A DNA stretch of 5,983 nucleotides from NCBI GenBank assembly GCA_030042755.1, contig JASHZC010000029.1:1-5983 (forward strand), in the 5' to 3' direction. A program made the position numbers and the translations under genes. Within the stretch, counting starts at the first letter, position 1; each line of letters starts with the position of its first letter. This DNA comes from Vulcanimicrobiota bacterium. GTDB lineage: Bacteria > Eremiobacterota > Eremiobacteria > Baltobacterales > Baltobacteraceae. Below, piece after piece: positions 1 through 5,983 of the stretch. The notes beneath the pieces were generated by a model that did not search any database, was not told the DNA's origin, and was given only the letters and a program-made list of their open reading frames with translations.

Positions 1-764
1 GCAGGCGAAACGAACGCCTGAAACGCGATCGCACTCGCAAAGGAAGGTCCGCTCACGTGACGACGGATTAGGCGACCCTTCGATCCATACGCAATGCATT
101 GCTTCCGCCGCGCGCCCAATTGCCCCGTGCTCGTTCCATGAGCGGCATGCTGCACGAGCGATTCCTGAAGAACCGCTACCTTCATCTGCGCTTTGTGAGC
201 GCGCAGCGAAAGATCGACATCTTCGAAATACAGGAAGAATGCCTGATCGAAGCCGCCGAGACGTTCGAAAGCGTCCGTGCGCGCGACGAACGCACATCCG
301 CTGATCCAGTCCGTCGCGTCACCGAATTTTGGTCGACCCGCAACGGCGGCTCCGAGCGACGGTAACCATCGGCCGCCTGCAAAGAACGGCGGCTCGCCCG
401 GTCCGGCCAATACGACACTGGAAGCAAGATCGACGCGGCGCTCGGCCATCCATGCGGTCATCCTCTCGATCCATCGCGAACTTGCGATCGCGTCCGGATT
501 AAGAAATGCGATATACTCCTCATCGCATCCACGCGCTCCAAGATTCGCGCCGGATCCGAACCCCGCGTTCGTCGAGTTACGAACGATTTCAACTTGCGGA
601 AAGTGCGCAGCTATCATGTCAACCGAGTCATCTTGCGACGCATTGTCTACGACGATCACTCTACAGGGTACGGACTGCGCAAGAGCCGACTCGATCGCGG
701 CGCCCACGTATGCGGCTCCGTTGTAGTTTACAATGACGATCCGAGTTTGAAGCGGCCCGCTCAA
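1..764 (-). CDS. GT2 glycosyltransferase, rhamnosyltransferase-like (3' end outside window)
   Basis: This reads as a GT-A fold family 2 glycosyltransferase that would transfer a sugar from a nucleotide donor to a growing surface glycan on the cytoplasmic face. About 254 codons are visible before the frame leaves the window at base 1, with no stop. Seen in the translation: the N-terminal strand IVIVNYNG (residues 9-16), VVDNASQDDS (38-47), NAGFGSGANLG (66-76), the LNPDA metal/nucleotide site (88-92), WISGCAFVARTDAFERLGGFD (153-173) and FFLYFEDVDLSLRA (176-189), which holds the usual acidic E-D pair. NPD plus FEDVDLSLR is typical of the WbbL/rhamnosyltransferase-like branch, but the sugar cannot be told from sequence. 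The start is TTG at 764-762, which overlaps the TGA of the upstream membrane-protein gene as TTGA. No good Shine-Dalgarno precedes it, so translation is probably coupled. It is the third gene of the minus-strand operon. Confidence 0.9.
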   Translation of the reverse strand, partial: MSGPLQTRIVIVNYNGAAYVGAAIESALAQSVPCRVIVVDNASQDDSVDMIAAHFPQVEIVRNSTNAGFGSGANLGARGCDEEYIAFLNPDAIASSRWIERMTAWMAERRVDLASSVVLAGPGEPPFFAGGRWLPSLGAAVAGRPKFGDATDWISGCAFVARTDAFERLGGFDQAFFLYFEDVDLSLRAHKAQMKVAVLQESLVQHAAHGTSTGQLGARRKQCIAYGSKGRLIRRHVSGPSFASAIAFQAFVSP

Positions 765-3034
765 CGCTCGATCCTCGCAAGAAGCACGGCCAACCCTGCA
801 ATCGCCGCGATTTGCGCAAGCCATTGCAGCGCCGCGACCGTCTCAATCAAGATAAGTCGGTACGAGACATCATGCGCCGGAACGATCCAGCCGTTGAACA
901 TCGAATCGATTGCGACGTGCGCCATCCGCCGCATACCATCGTAGGCGTTCCAGTGGGGATCGAAACGCACGTTATAGCGCATCAGACACGTTGGTGCTCG
1001 CGGCAGATCTACCACGGCAAGCCACGGCGCGGGTTGCGAGAATTGCAGCACGGCCGCGCAGCCCGATTGGGACGGCGCCGCCAGGTGCGACGGTCTTGAT
1101 GTCTGCGCAGCAACCACGCACAGTCCCACGCAGCGAACGGCCCGCGCACCGCGAATGTCGATCCACGCGTAGCCCGCGGTCGATTTGCTAAGCAGCCTTC
1201 CCGACGCGTCGTCAAGGCGCCCGCGCACGTAAACCAAGGCTTCCTCGCTGGGGTCGACAGGGAGGATCGCATCAGGATTGGTCGTCACCGCACCGCCGAG
1301 ACCCTGAGCTAGGTCCGGCATGCTAACAAAAGCGGAGCGAACGTCAACCCATCCCTCTGAAGCCGCAACCGCGTGCTCGGGTGGCACGATAGGTACGACG
1401 CGCGGCATGCGATGCCAGTCTTGGGGAACGTCGGTCCCATCGGCGATCGAGGCGTCACCGAAAAAAATGCGATTTTCCCAAGGCGGCGCTGGTAGCGCAT
1501 CAACAGACGGGACATCGTCGAGCGTAAGTTCGGGCAAGTATTGCAGCGTCCGAGAACGCACGGGAGAAGACGATTTCGGAAGCGGCAATGCCTCCTGGAA
1601 CTTCAGCGTCGCTGCATCGCTCCGAAAGTACGGAAGAACGAACACGCGCGACACGCTCAGGGCTGCGAGCCATCGGACATCGCCGGTTGCTTCGTAGCTC
1701 ATCAGCGCGGACGACTCCGGAAAACTGAACTCCGGCGTATTGATTGGTACGACGTTCCCCGGCAACACGACGGCATCCGGGTTGATGCCCGAACCTCTCC
1801 CGGCAAAGCTCATCGGCTGCAGCGCGGGAAGCAGAGCGAAGCGCGAATTTTCGCGAGCGCCGATTTCCAAGCTCGGGATACTGTTGGACTCTACCCAGAA
1901 CGACGTCGGCGGCGTGCCGATCCACGCTCCGGCCAAAACGAGGCCCAATATAAGGAAAATCCATCGCAGTTGAGCGAACCGGCCGATCGCTAACGCCGTC
2001 CCGACCGCGTACGCGATCGCGAGAAATCCGATCAAGTCGTAGAGCTCGCGATAAAGGCCACTTGCACTAACATTCTGCTCGAGCCAGAGATAGGCAGGTC
2101 CGGCTAATCCTTTCACACCGGTAGCAAGCAGCCAGATCGCGGCCGCACCGACAGCGAGTACGAGCGCAAGATTGCGCCGCTTCGTCCAAGCAGCAGCCAC
2201 TCCCAGGGCGAACAGGACAACCACGATCCACATTGCGTCAATCGTGAACCACCCAAGCGCGTCCGCATACCGCGCGAAGTATCCGCTTAGCGCCAAGGCT
2301 GCCGCTGGAGCCACTGACTCGTCGGCTTGCCAGGCTGCCGTAAAGGGAATCGTATGCAGGTACGTCCAGTTGCCCAGAACGCCGATCGCGATCGGCAGTG
2401 CCGCGAGTAGCAGCGCAGCGGGCACGAGATACGTACGTCGCGCAATCGACCAGAGGAAAACCACGACGCAAACAGGCACGAAAAACTGTAGCTGCTGGAG
2501 TGTGAGAAGAGAAAACAGCGCGATGCGCAGTGGCGACGGCCGGTGCGAAGCAAGCTCCGCCAAGACGAGCATCGTCGCCGCGTAGGCGAGCACCATGAAA
2601 ATGTGGCCCGCGACAATCTTGTTGTAGACCCACGGATTCAGCGTCGCGAACAGTGCGAACGCGAAGCTCACGCTCCAGCCGACGCGACAGAATCGTGAGG
2701 CCAGCCGAACGGCGCCGGCAGCGCAAGCGAATCCGATTGCGAACATCGTTGCGACGTAGGCTATCGTTGGACCGACGATTCTCACGAGGAGCGATACGAT
2801 CGCTGAGATGAGGTAATCCGTGGGATACGGGCGCGGCGAGCCGATCCCGTACGCGAACCATCCTCCCCACGAACTCCAAACGTTCGAGTAGAATGTTTTC
2901 GCATCGGCGTCCCACGACCAATCGTGTCGTACCGCGGGTACGCCCTTCAGCGAGACCAGGAACGTGAACGCAAGCGCGACGGCCAACGGCGCGAGAAGCG
3001 ACCAATCGCGCAGGCGCGCCGCATACGATCTCAC
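761..3034 (-). CDS. Large multi-spanning membrane protein, GT-C/YfhO-like, function unproven
   Basis: A 757-aa integral membrane protein. By eye there is one N-terminal helix (13-29), about ten more between 73 and 373, a hydrophilic domain of roughly 350 residues (375-725) and a last helix (727-754) ending in ARIER. With basic residues before helix 1, this places the big domain outside the cytoplasm and the C-terminus inside. The first outer loop carries DWSWDAD (38-44), where GT-C transferases usually keep their catalytic acid. LNPWVYNKIVAGH lies at 132-144. The domain has a VRWLAALSVSRVFVLPY stretch and, before the last helix, HWNAYDG and DSMFNGWIVP, which recall YfhO-type proteins. Role inferred: a polyprenyl-phosphate-sugar-dependent transferase or a glycan-modifying partner. 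The start chosen is GTG at 3034, giving a GTGA overlap with the GT4 stop; another in-frame GTG at 3064 would add 10 residues and a 34-nt overlap. The coding region is certain; the function is a weak inference. Confidence 0.88.
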   Translation of the reverse strand: MRSYAARLRDWSLLAPLAVALAFTFLVSLKGVPAVRHDWSWDADAKTFYSNVWSSWGGWFAYGIGSPRPYPTDYLISAIVSLLVRIVGPTIAYVATMFAIGFACAAGAVRLASRFCRVGWSVSFAFALFATLNPWVYNKIVAGHIFMVLAYAATMLVLAELASHRPSPLRIALFSLLTLQQLQFFVPVCVVVFLWSIARRTYLVPAALLLAALPIAIGVLGNWTYLHTIPFTAAWQADESVAPAAALALSGYFARYADALGWFTIDAMWIVVVLFALGVAAAWTKRRNLALVLAVGAAAIWLLATGVKGLAGPAYLWLEQNVSASGLYRELYDLIGFLAIAYAVGTALAIGRFAQLRWIFLILGLVLAGAWIGTPPTSFWVESNSIPSLEIGARENSRFALLPALQPMSFAGRGSGINPDAVVLPGNVVPINTPEFSFPESSALMSYEATGDVRWLAALSVSRVFVLPYFRSDAATLKFQEALPLPKSSSPVRSRTLQYLPELTLDDVPSVDALPAPPWENRIFFGDASIADGTDVPQDWHRMPRVVPIVPPEHAVAASEGWVDVRSAFVSMPDLAQGLGGAVTTNPDAILPVDPSEEALVYVRGRLDDASGRLLSKSTAGYAWIDIRGARAVRCVGLCVVAAQTSRPSHLAAPSQSGCAAVLQFSQPAPWLAVVDLPRAPTCLMRYNVRFDPHWNAYDGMRRMAHVAIDSMFNGWIVPAHDVSYRLILIETVAALQWLAQIAAIAGLAVLLARIER
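2381..2396. repeat. Perfect 16-bp palindrome GCCGATCGCGATCGGC
   Basis: The 16 bases read the same on both strands and contain two abutting CGATCG hexamers. The palindrome lies inside the membrane-protein gene, in codons for the hydrophobic stretch PIAIG, so codon choice may explain it. There is no loop or T-tract, so it does not look like a terminator. Confidence 0.6.
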
Positions 3035-4185
3035 GAAGGAGCGCTGGCGGTCACGGATTCCCACAAATCCAAGGCAGCTTCATCCCACGTTACGATCGGC
3101 ATCGTTTGAACTTCGCTTTCGAGCCGCTGATACAGCGACTCGTTCGTAAGCACGCTCTCCAAGGCTTTCGCTAAGGACGCGGCCGTCGGTTCGTCGGCAG
3201 CAAGCCGCCCCAACGGAAAAGCAAAACGAAACGCGGGAATGTCGAACGTGACGCATGGCAGGCCTACCCCCATAGCCTCCAGCACAGACAAGCCGAACCC
3301 CTCTTCCAAGCTTCCGGTTACGAACACGCGAGAGCGCCGTAAGGCTTCGACGACTTCACCATCGTCCAGATTGCCATGCACGTCGACGCAATTTTCCAAC
3401 TTTCGCTCGGCAATCTCTTTTTGCACGTCGAAGTCGAGTTCGTTGCGACCCACGAGTGCGAGCCGCGCCTTGGGAATATCGTGAACGATAAGCGACCATG
3501 CGTCGAGCAGCGTGTGCGTGCCCTTTTGGCGAGCTAGCCGTCCCACGTAGATTGCATCGTACGCGCGGCCCCCATTGGGATAGGGACGAGCCTTCGCAAA
3601 TACGCCCATCTTTATCAGCGCGATGCGGTTCTCCGCAACTCCGCGACGTACGAGATCTTCGCGCACTTCAGGGTTGTCGGCAATCACGAGATCGGCGGTC
3701 CGTCGTACGATTTGAATCATCATCCTCTGTTCGAACCACGCCAGAACGTTCGACACGTGACCGCCGTGCCGTTCCCATGGACGCGGAATGATGTGAGGAA
3801 GATTGACGACGAGCGCTGGACTCGTTCGGGCGCGCAAGCGCGTAACAAGCGCGGGAAAATAGTCGTAGAAGTACGGCGTCCCCGCGTAGATCACGGCGTA
3901 GTCGTTGCGACGCCACGCAATTCGCAAGGCACCTAAAAGACGGAGCAAATATCCCAAACGGAGGGGATTTACCGGGATGCCTTTGCCGTCGACGACGATC
4001 GTGTTGATGTTAAATCCGAAGCGCTCCAGCGCAATCGCGCCGAAGGCACTGATCAGCATCGTGACGTTAGCCAAACCGAGTTTCTGCCAGCGAGACCAGC
4101 TTTCCCAAACCACGCGGTCTCCCCCACCCATAAAACCCGGCGTCGACGTGCCGCACCAAATCGCTAACAAACGTTTGTCTGACAT
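3031..4185 (-). CDS. GT4-type (GT-B fold) glycosyltransferase
   Basis: A 384-aa retaining-type glycosyltransferase, close to the normal length of the GT4/Glycos_transf_1 family, acting in the cytoplasm or at the inner membrane face on nucleotide-sugar donors. Seen: an N-terminal glycine-rich acceptor-domain loop GFMGGGDR (17-24), ADNPEVREDL (169-178) near the domain junction, the donor-domain signature YVGRLARQKG (213-222) with R216 and K221, and EEGFGLSVLE (294-303), which gives the EX7E pair E295/E303. The start is ATG at 4185. The frame remains open upstream to a TTG at 4236, but those 17 residues look non-conserved and would run into the divergent gene's leader. The Shine-Dalgarno upstream of 4185 is poor. 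It is the first gene of the minus-strand operon, and its TGA overlaps the next gene's GTG. A mannosyl-, glucosyl- or other transferase is possible; the sugar is not readable. Confidence 0.93.
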   Translation of the reverse strand: MSDKRLLAIWCGTSTPGFMGGGDRVVWESWSRWQKLGLANVTMLISAFGAIALERFGFNINTIVVDGKGIPVNPLRLGYLLRLLGALRIAWRRNDYAVIYAGTPYFYDYFPALVTRLRARTSPALVVNLPHIIPRPWERHGGHVSNVLAWFEQRMMIQIVRRTADLVIADNPEVREDLVRRGVAENRIALIKMGVFAKARPYPNGGRAYDAIYVGRLARQKGTHTLLDAWSLIVHDIPKARLALVGRNELDFDVQKEIAERKLENCVDVHGNLDDGEVVEALRRSRVFVTGSLEEGFGLSVLEAMGVGLPCVTFDIPAFRFAFPLGRLAADEPTAASLAKALESVLTNESLYQRLESEVQTMPIVTWDEAALDLWESVTASAPS

Positions 4186-4256
4186 CGCGAAGACGTTTCT
4201 TTGAACATGTGAAAAGGGAATCCTCGGGCGCCTCAACGAATGCGCTTTGCGCTTTG
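4186..4256. promoter_or_regulatory. Divergent intergenic control region between two glycan operons
   Basis: This 71-bp spacer is the only place from which both operons could be transcribed divergently within the window. I see no convincing -35/-10 pair on either strand. It contains ACATGT (4205-4210) flanked by TTT and AAA at symmetric distance, a very short imperfect dyad, and a perfect 7-bp tandem repeat GCGCTTT x2 (4242-4255) directly before the plus-strand ATG. That promoters lie here is inferred from the gene layout only. Confidence 0.4.
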
Positions 4257-4559
4257 ATGATGCGCAATTGGAACTGGGGAGCGGCCGTACTTGCGCCGTT
4301 CTGGGCGTTCAGTCACGAACTGCGGCTCCTCGGACTGCTCACGTTGATTTGCTGGATCTCGCCGTTTCTGCCGGTGACGATCGTTGCCGCAATTCTCCTC
4401 GGCATTTTTGGGAACAGACTTGCGACGAAGAATCGCGCGTTCGATTCGCAGGAGTCCTTCGTCGCCGTCGAACGCGCATGGTCGCGATGGGGACTGGTTG
4501 CGTTCTGTGCACTCGCCGCCTACGTTCTTTGGACATGGATCTCGTCTCGGTTATCGTAG
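4257..4559 (+). CDS. Small membrane protein, DUF2628-like
   Basis: A 100-aa membrane protein. It opens with MMRNWNWGAAVLAPFWAFSH, goes into one long hydrophobic stretch (about 22-52, probably two helices), then a polar segment GNRLATKNRAFDSQESFVAVERAW, and ends with a third hydrophobic helix (about 78-95). The pattern NWNWGA-PFWA, then GN-A, then F-S-E-F-RAW matches my memory of short DUF2628-type membrane proteins of unknown function, sometimes mislabelled ribonuclease G. The start is uncertain. ATG 4257 or 4260 puts the NWNWGA motif at the N-terminus, as expected for such proteins; a GTG at 4209 would add 16 polar residues and leave only 23 bp to the divergent gene. No Shine-Dalgarno is visible for any of them. 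It leads the plus-strand operon and overlaps the next gene by 25 nt. Its role in glycan synthesis, if any, is unknown. Confidence 0.75.
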   Translation: MMRNWNWGAAVLAPFWAFSHELRLLGLLTLICWISPFLPVTIVAAILLGIFGNRLATKNRAFDSQESFVAVERAWSRWGLVAFCALAAYVLWTWISSRLS

Positions 4560-5377
4560 CGACAAAAAACTCCGCACGGACGCTCGAGGCGTGTCTGAAG
4601 AGCGTCCGCAGTCAGACGTATGCGCCGATCGAACTCATCGTCGTCGACAATAACTCGAGCGACGGGACCGCCGGCGTCGCCGAACGTTACGCCGATCGCG
4701 TTCTGCAAGCCGGTCCGGAGAGATGTGCGCAGCGTAACGAAGGTATTCGCGCTTCACGCGGTGCGTATATCTGCATCGTCGATGCCGACATGATCCTGCG
4801 CGAAGACGTCATCGCGCAGGCGTTGGCGTGCATCTCGCCGGCATGTGAGGCCGTCGCAATTCCGGAGCAATCCTTCGGCACGGGCTTTTGGTCCGCGTGC
4901 AAAGTCGCCGAGCGAGAATGCTATCTCGACGACGGAGTAACGGCGGGTGCGAGATTCTTCACCCGCAGCCGGCTTGAGGAGATCGGGCTTTACGACGAAA
5001 CGCTCATCGGAGGGGAAGATTGGGACCTTTCCATTCGTGCCACGAAAGGCGCTCCGCTGGCGTTTGCGCAAACGGCAATCCTTCATGACGAAGGGCGGCT
5101 CACGCTGGTCGGACTATGCAAGAAGAAATTTTACTATGGCACGAGCATACGCGATTTTATTCGCAAACACGGTAACGAAGCGTTCCGGCGCCTGTCCCCA
5201 CTTCGGCCGTCGTTGCTGCGCGGAGTTCCGCGGCTCTTCCGCAACCCGGTCATCGGACTTGGATGCGTTGCGATGAAATCATGCGAATTTGCAGCCTTGA
5301 CGTTCGGCCTGATTCTAAATCGGCGACCGTCCCCCGAAGCCGTTTATCGCGCTTCGCCGGCGTCGCGAGGAGAGTAG
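4535..5377 (+). CDS. GT2 family glycosyltransferase
   Basis: A 280-aa GT-A fold family 2 glycosyltransferase, predicted to add a sugar from a nucleotide donor to a surface glycan or lipid-linked intermediate. Seen: VSVIVATKNSARTLEACLKS (4-23), IELIVVDNNSSDGT (32-45), the RNEGIRASRG helix (67-76), the DAD metal-binding motif (83-85) and GGEDWDLSIRA (159-169) with the acidic E161-D162 pair. The stretch IPEQSFGTGFWSACKVAERE (109-128), then ARFF, is a recurring pattern in one GT2 subgroup. The C-terminal part is basic with a moderately hydrophobic stretch near 238-260 that may sit on the membrane. The start is ATG at 4535. The frame is open to 4247, but the extra 96 residues are arginine-rich and simply shadow the small membrane-protein gene. 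The 25-nt overlap with that gene and the lack of a Shine-Dalgarno suggest coupled translation. Confidence 0.92.
   Translation: MDLVSVIVATKNSARTLEACLKSVRSQTYAPIELIVVDNNSSDGTAGVAERYADRVLQAGPERCAQRNEGIRASRGAYICIVDADMILREDVIAQALACISPACEAVAIPEQSFGTGFWSACKVAERECYLDDGVTAGARFFTRSRLEEIGLYDETLIGGEDWDLSIRATKGAPLAFAQTAILHDEGRLTLVGLCKKKFYYGTSIRDFIRKHGNEAFRRLSPLRPSLLRGVPRLFRNPVIGLGCVAMKSCEFAALTFGLILNRRPSPEAVYRASPASRGE
5368..5374 (+). promoter_or_regulatory. Ribosome binding site of the methyltransferase gene
   Basis: AGGAGAG lies inside the last codons of the GT2 gene. AGGAG ends six bases before GTG 5379, a standard Shine-Dalgarno spacing. It is the clearest ribosome binding site in the window and decides in favour of GTG 5379 over the in-frame ATG at 5388. 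Confidence 0.7.
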
Positions 5378-5378
5378 C

Positions 5379-5983
5379 GTGAAGCAAATGCTCGGACGCA
5401 TGTTCGAGTCCGCACACGAGCGCAACACCGAGAACATCGTGCAGCTCATTCGTGCCTACGGCGTTACGGCGCATCGCATATGCGACCTCGGTGCGGGCGA
5501 CGGCTCGGTGACGCAAAGAATCCTGAGCGACATTGCGCACGGAGAGGTTCACGTCGTCGAAGTCGAGCCGGAAAACGTTCGCAGTTTGGAGTCGGCCGGC
5601 TTCGTCGTTCACGTCTGCGATCTCAATGCCAAACTGCCGCTCGAATCAGGTTTCTTCGACGTCGTCGTGGCCAACCAGGTCATCGAACATCTCTACGACA
5701 CGGACCTCTTCCTCGAGGAAGTCCATCGCATCGTCAAACCGGGCGGCATCGCGGTTATTTCGACCGAGAACCTCGCCAGTTGGCACAACATCGGGGCCTT
5801 GCTCTTCGGCTGGCAACCGTTTTCGCTAACGAACGTCAGCAGCCGGACCGGCGGATTGGGCAATCCAGCGGCGCTACACCGAAATCAAGGCGGATGGCCC
5901 TTTCCTTTGCAACATCATCGTTTATTCACGACGCGCACCATGCGCGAATTGATGGCGTTGCATGGCTTTACCGACATACGCGC
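5379..5983 (+). CDS. Class I SAM-dependent methyltransferase (3' end outside window)
   Basis: The visible 201 codons form a Rossmann-type methyltransferase (Methyltransf_11/UbiE-like) that would move a methyl group from S-adenosylmethionine to an acceptor. Seen: motif I CDLGAGDGS (35-43), the acidic end of strand 2 at VVEVE (E61), CDLNAKLPL (80-88) after strand 3, FDVVVANQVIEHL (93-105) for motif post-I/strand 4, and EEVHRIVKPGG (113-123). A later GWPFPLQHHRLFTTRTMREL segment followed by LHGF is common in methyltransferases of polysaccharide loci. The gene starts one base after the GT2 stop, with a good AGGAG site, and so belongs to the same operon. The context suggests O-methylation of a sugar or capping of a glycan chain, but the acceptor is not readable. 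The frame leaves the window without a stop. Confidence 0.92.
   Translation, partial: MKQMLGRMFESAHERNTENIVQLIRAYGVTAHRICDLGAGDGSVTQRILSDIAHGEVHVVEVEPENVRSLESAGFVVHVCDLNAKLPLESGFFDVVVANQVIEHLYDTDLFLEEVHRIVKPGGIAVISTENLASWHNIGALLFGWQPFSLTNVSSRTGGLGNPAALHRNQGGWPFPLQHHRLFTTRTMRELMALHGFTDIR

Noticed and set aside
277..726. 149-codon plus-strand open frame
   Set aside because: Antisense to the GT2 gene on the minus strand, whose conserved motifs cover the same bases.
1541..1993. 150-codon plus-strand open frame
   Set aside because: Antisense to the membrane-protein gene, Arg/Gln-rich, with no motif or ribosome binding site; an effect of high GC.
2238..3005. 255-codon open frame on the minus strand in a second frame
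   Set aside because: It lies wholly inside the membrane-protein gene on the same strand in another frame, is very rich in Arg, shows no domain, and the host gene has clear helices and motifs.
4186..4236. 17-codon upstream extension of GT4 to TTG 4236
   Set aside because: No ribosome binding site and no conserved residues; ATG 4185 fits the family N-terminus better.
4209..4256. GTG 4209 as the start of the small membrane protein
   Set aside because: It would add 16 polar residues before the NWNWGA motif and leave only 23 bp to the divergent gene. Not excluded.
4247..4534. 96-codon upstream extension of the plus-strand GT2
   Set aside because: Arg-rich shadow of the small membrane-protein gene; the GT2 fold begins at the ATG at 4535.
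1..5983. Assignment to cyanobacteria from GCGATCGC sites
   Set aside because: There are only three octamers, no other cyanobacterial feature, and the hexamer CGATCG rather than the octamer carries the excess.
1..5983. CRISPR array, tRNA, insertion sequence or rho-independent terminator
   Set aside because: No regularly spaced repeats, tRNA-like folds, transposase frames or GC hairpins followed by T-tracts were found when reading through.

Overview
The window (5,983 bp, fairly GC-rich by eye) is a dense piece of a bacterial cell-surface glycan locus. It holds six protein genes, two of them cut by the window edges. Three are glycosyltransferases, one is a large multi-spanning membrane protein that resembles GT-C/YfhO-type sugar transferases, one is a SAM-dependent methyltransferase, and one is a small membrane protein. 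No RNA gene, CRISPR array, insertion sequence or convincing terminator was seen, and no gene-free stretch exceeds about 75 bp. The taxon cannot be fixed from the sequence. The frequent GTG/TTG starts, GC-rich codons and many CGATCG hexamers suggest a free-living, moderately high-GC bacterium; Eremiobacterota/Vulcanimicrobiota or a similar little-cultured phylum is only a guess.

Layout. The left 70% is a minus-strand operon read from about 4185 down to 1: a GT4-type glycosyltransferase (4185-3031), then the large membrane protein (3034-761), then a rhamnosyltransferase-like GT2 (764 to beyond base 1). Each junction is a 4-nt stop/start overlap (GTGA, then TTGA), so the three genes are probably translated as a coupled unit. 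The right 30% runs the other way: a 100-aa membrane protein (4257-4559), a GT2 glycosyltransferase (4535-5377, overlapping by 25 nt) and a class I methyltransferase (5379 to beyond 5983). The two operons diverge from a 71-bp spacer (4186-4256).

How they may work together (inference). The cytoplasmic GT4 and GT2 enzymes would add sugars from nucleotide donors to a lipid-linked acceptor. The membrane protein could add a further sugar from a lipid-linked donor on the outer face of the membrane, or help to modify the glycan there. The methyltransferase could cap or decorate a sugar. Such a set fits O-antigen, exopolysaccharide or glycolipid synthesis. No flippase, polymerase, ligase or nucleotide-sugar enzyme lies in the window, so the final product cannot be named.

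The clearest candidates for something undescribed are the large membrane protein, which I cannot place in a characterised family, and the small membrane protein between the divergent glycosyltransferase operons.
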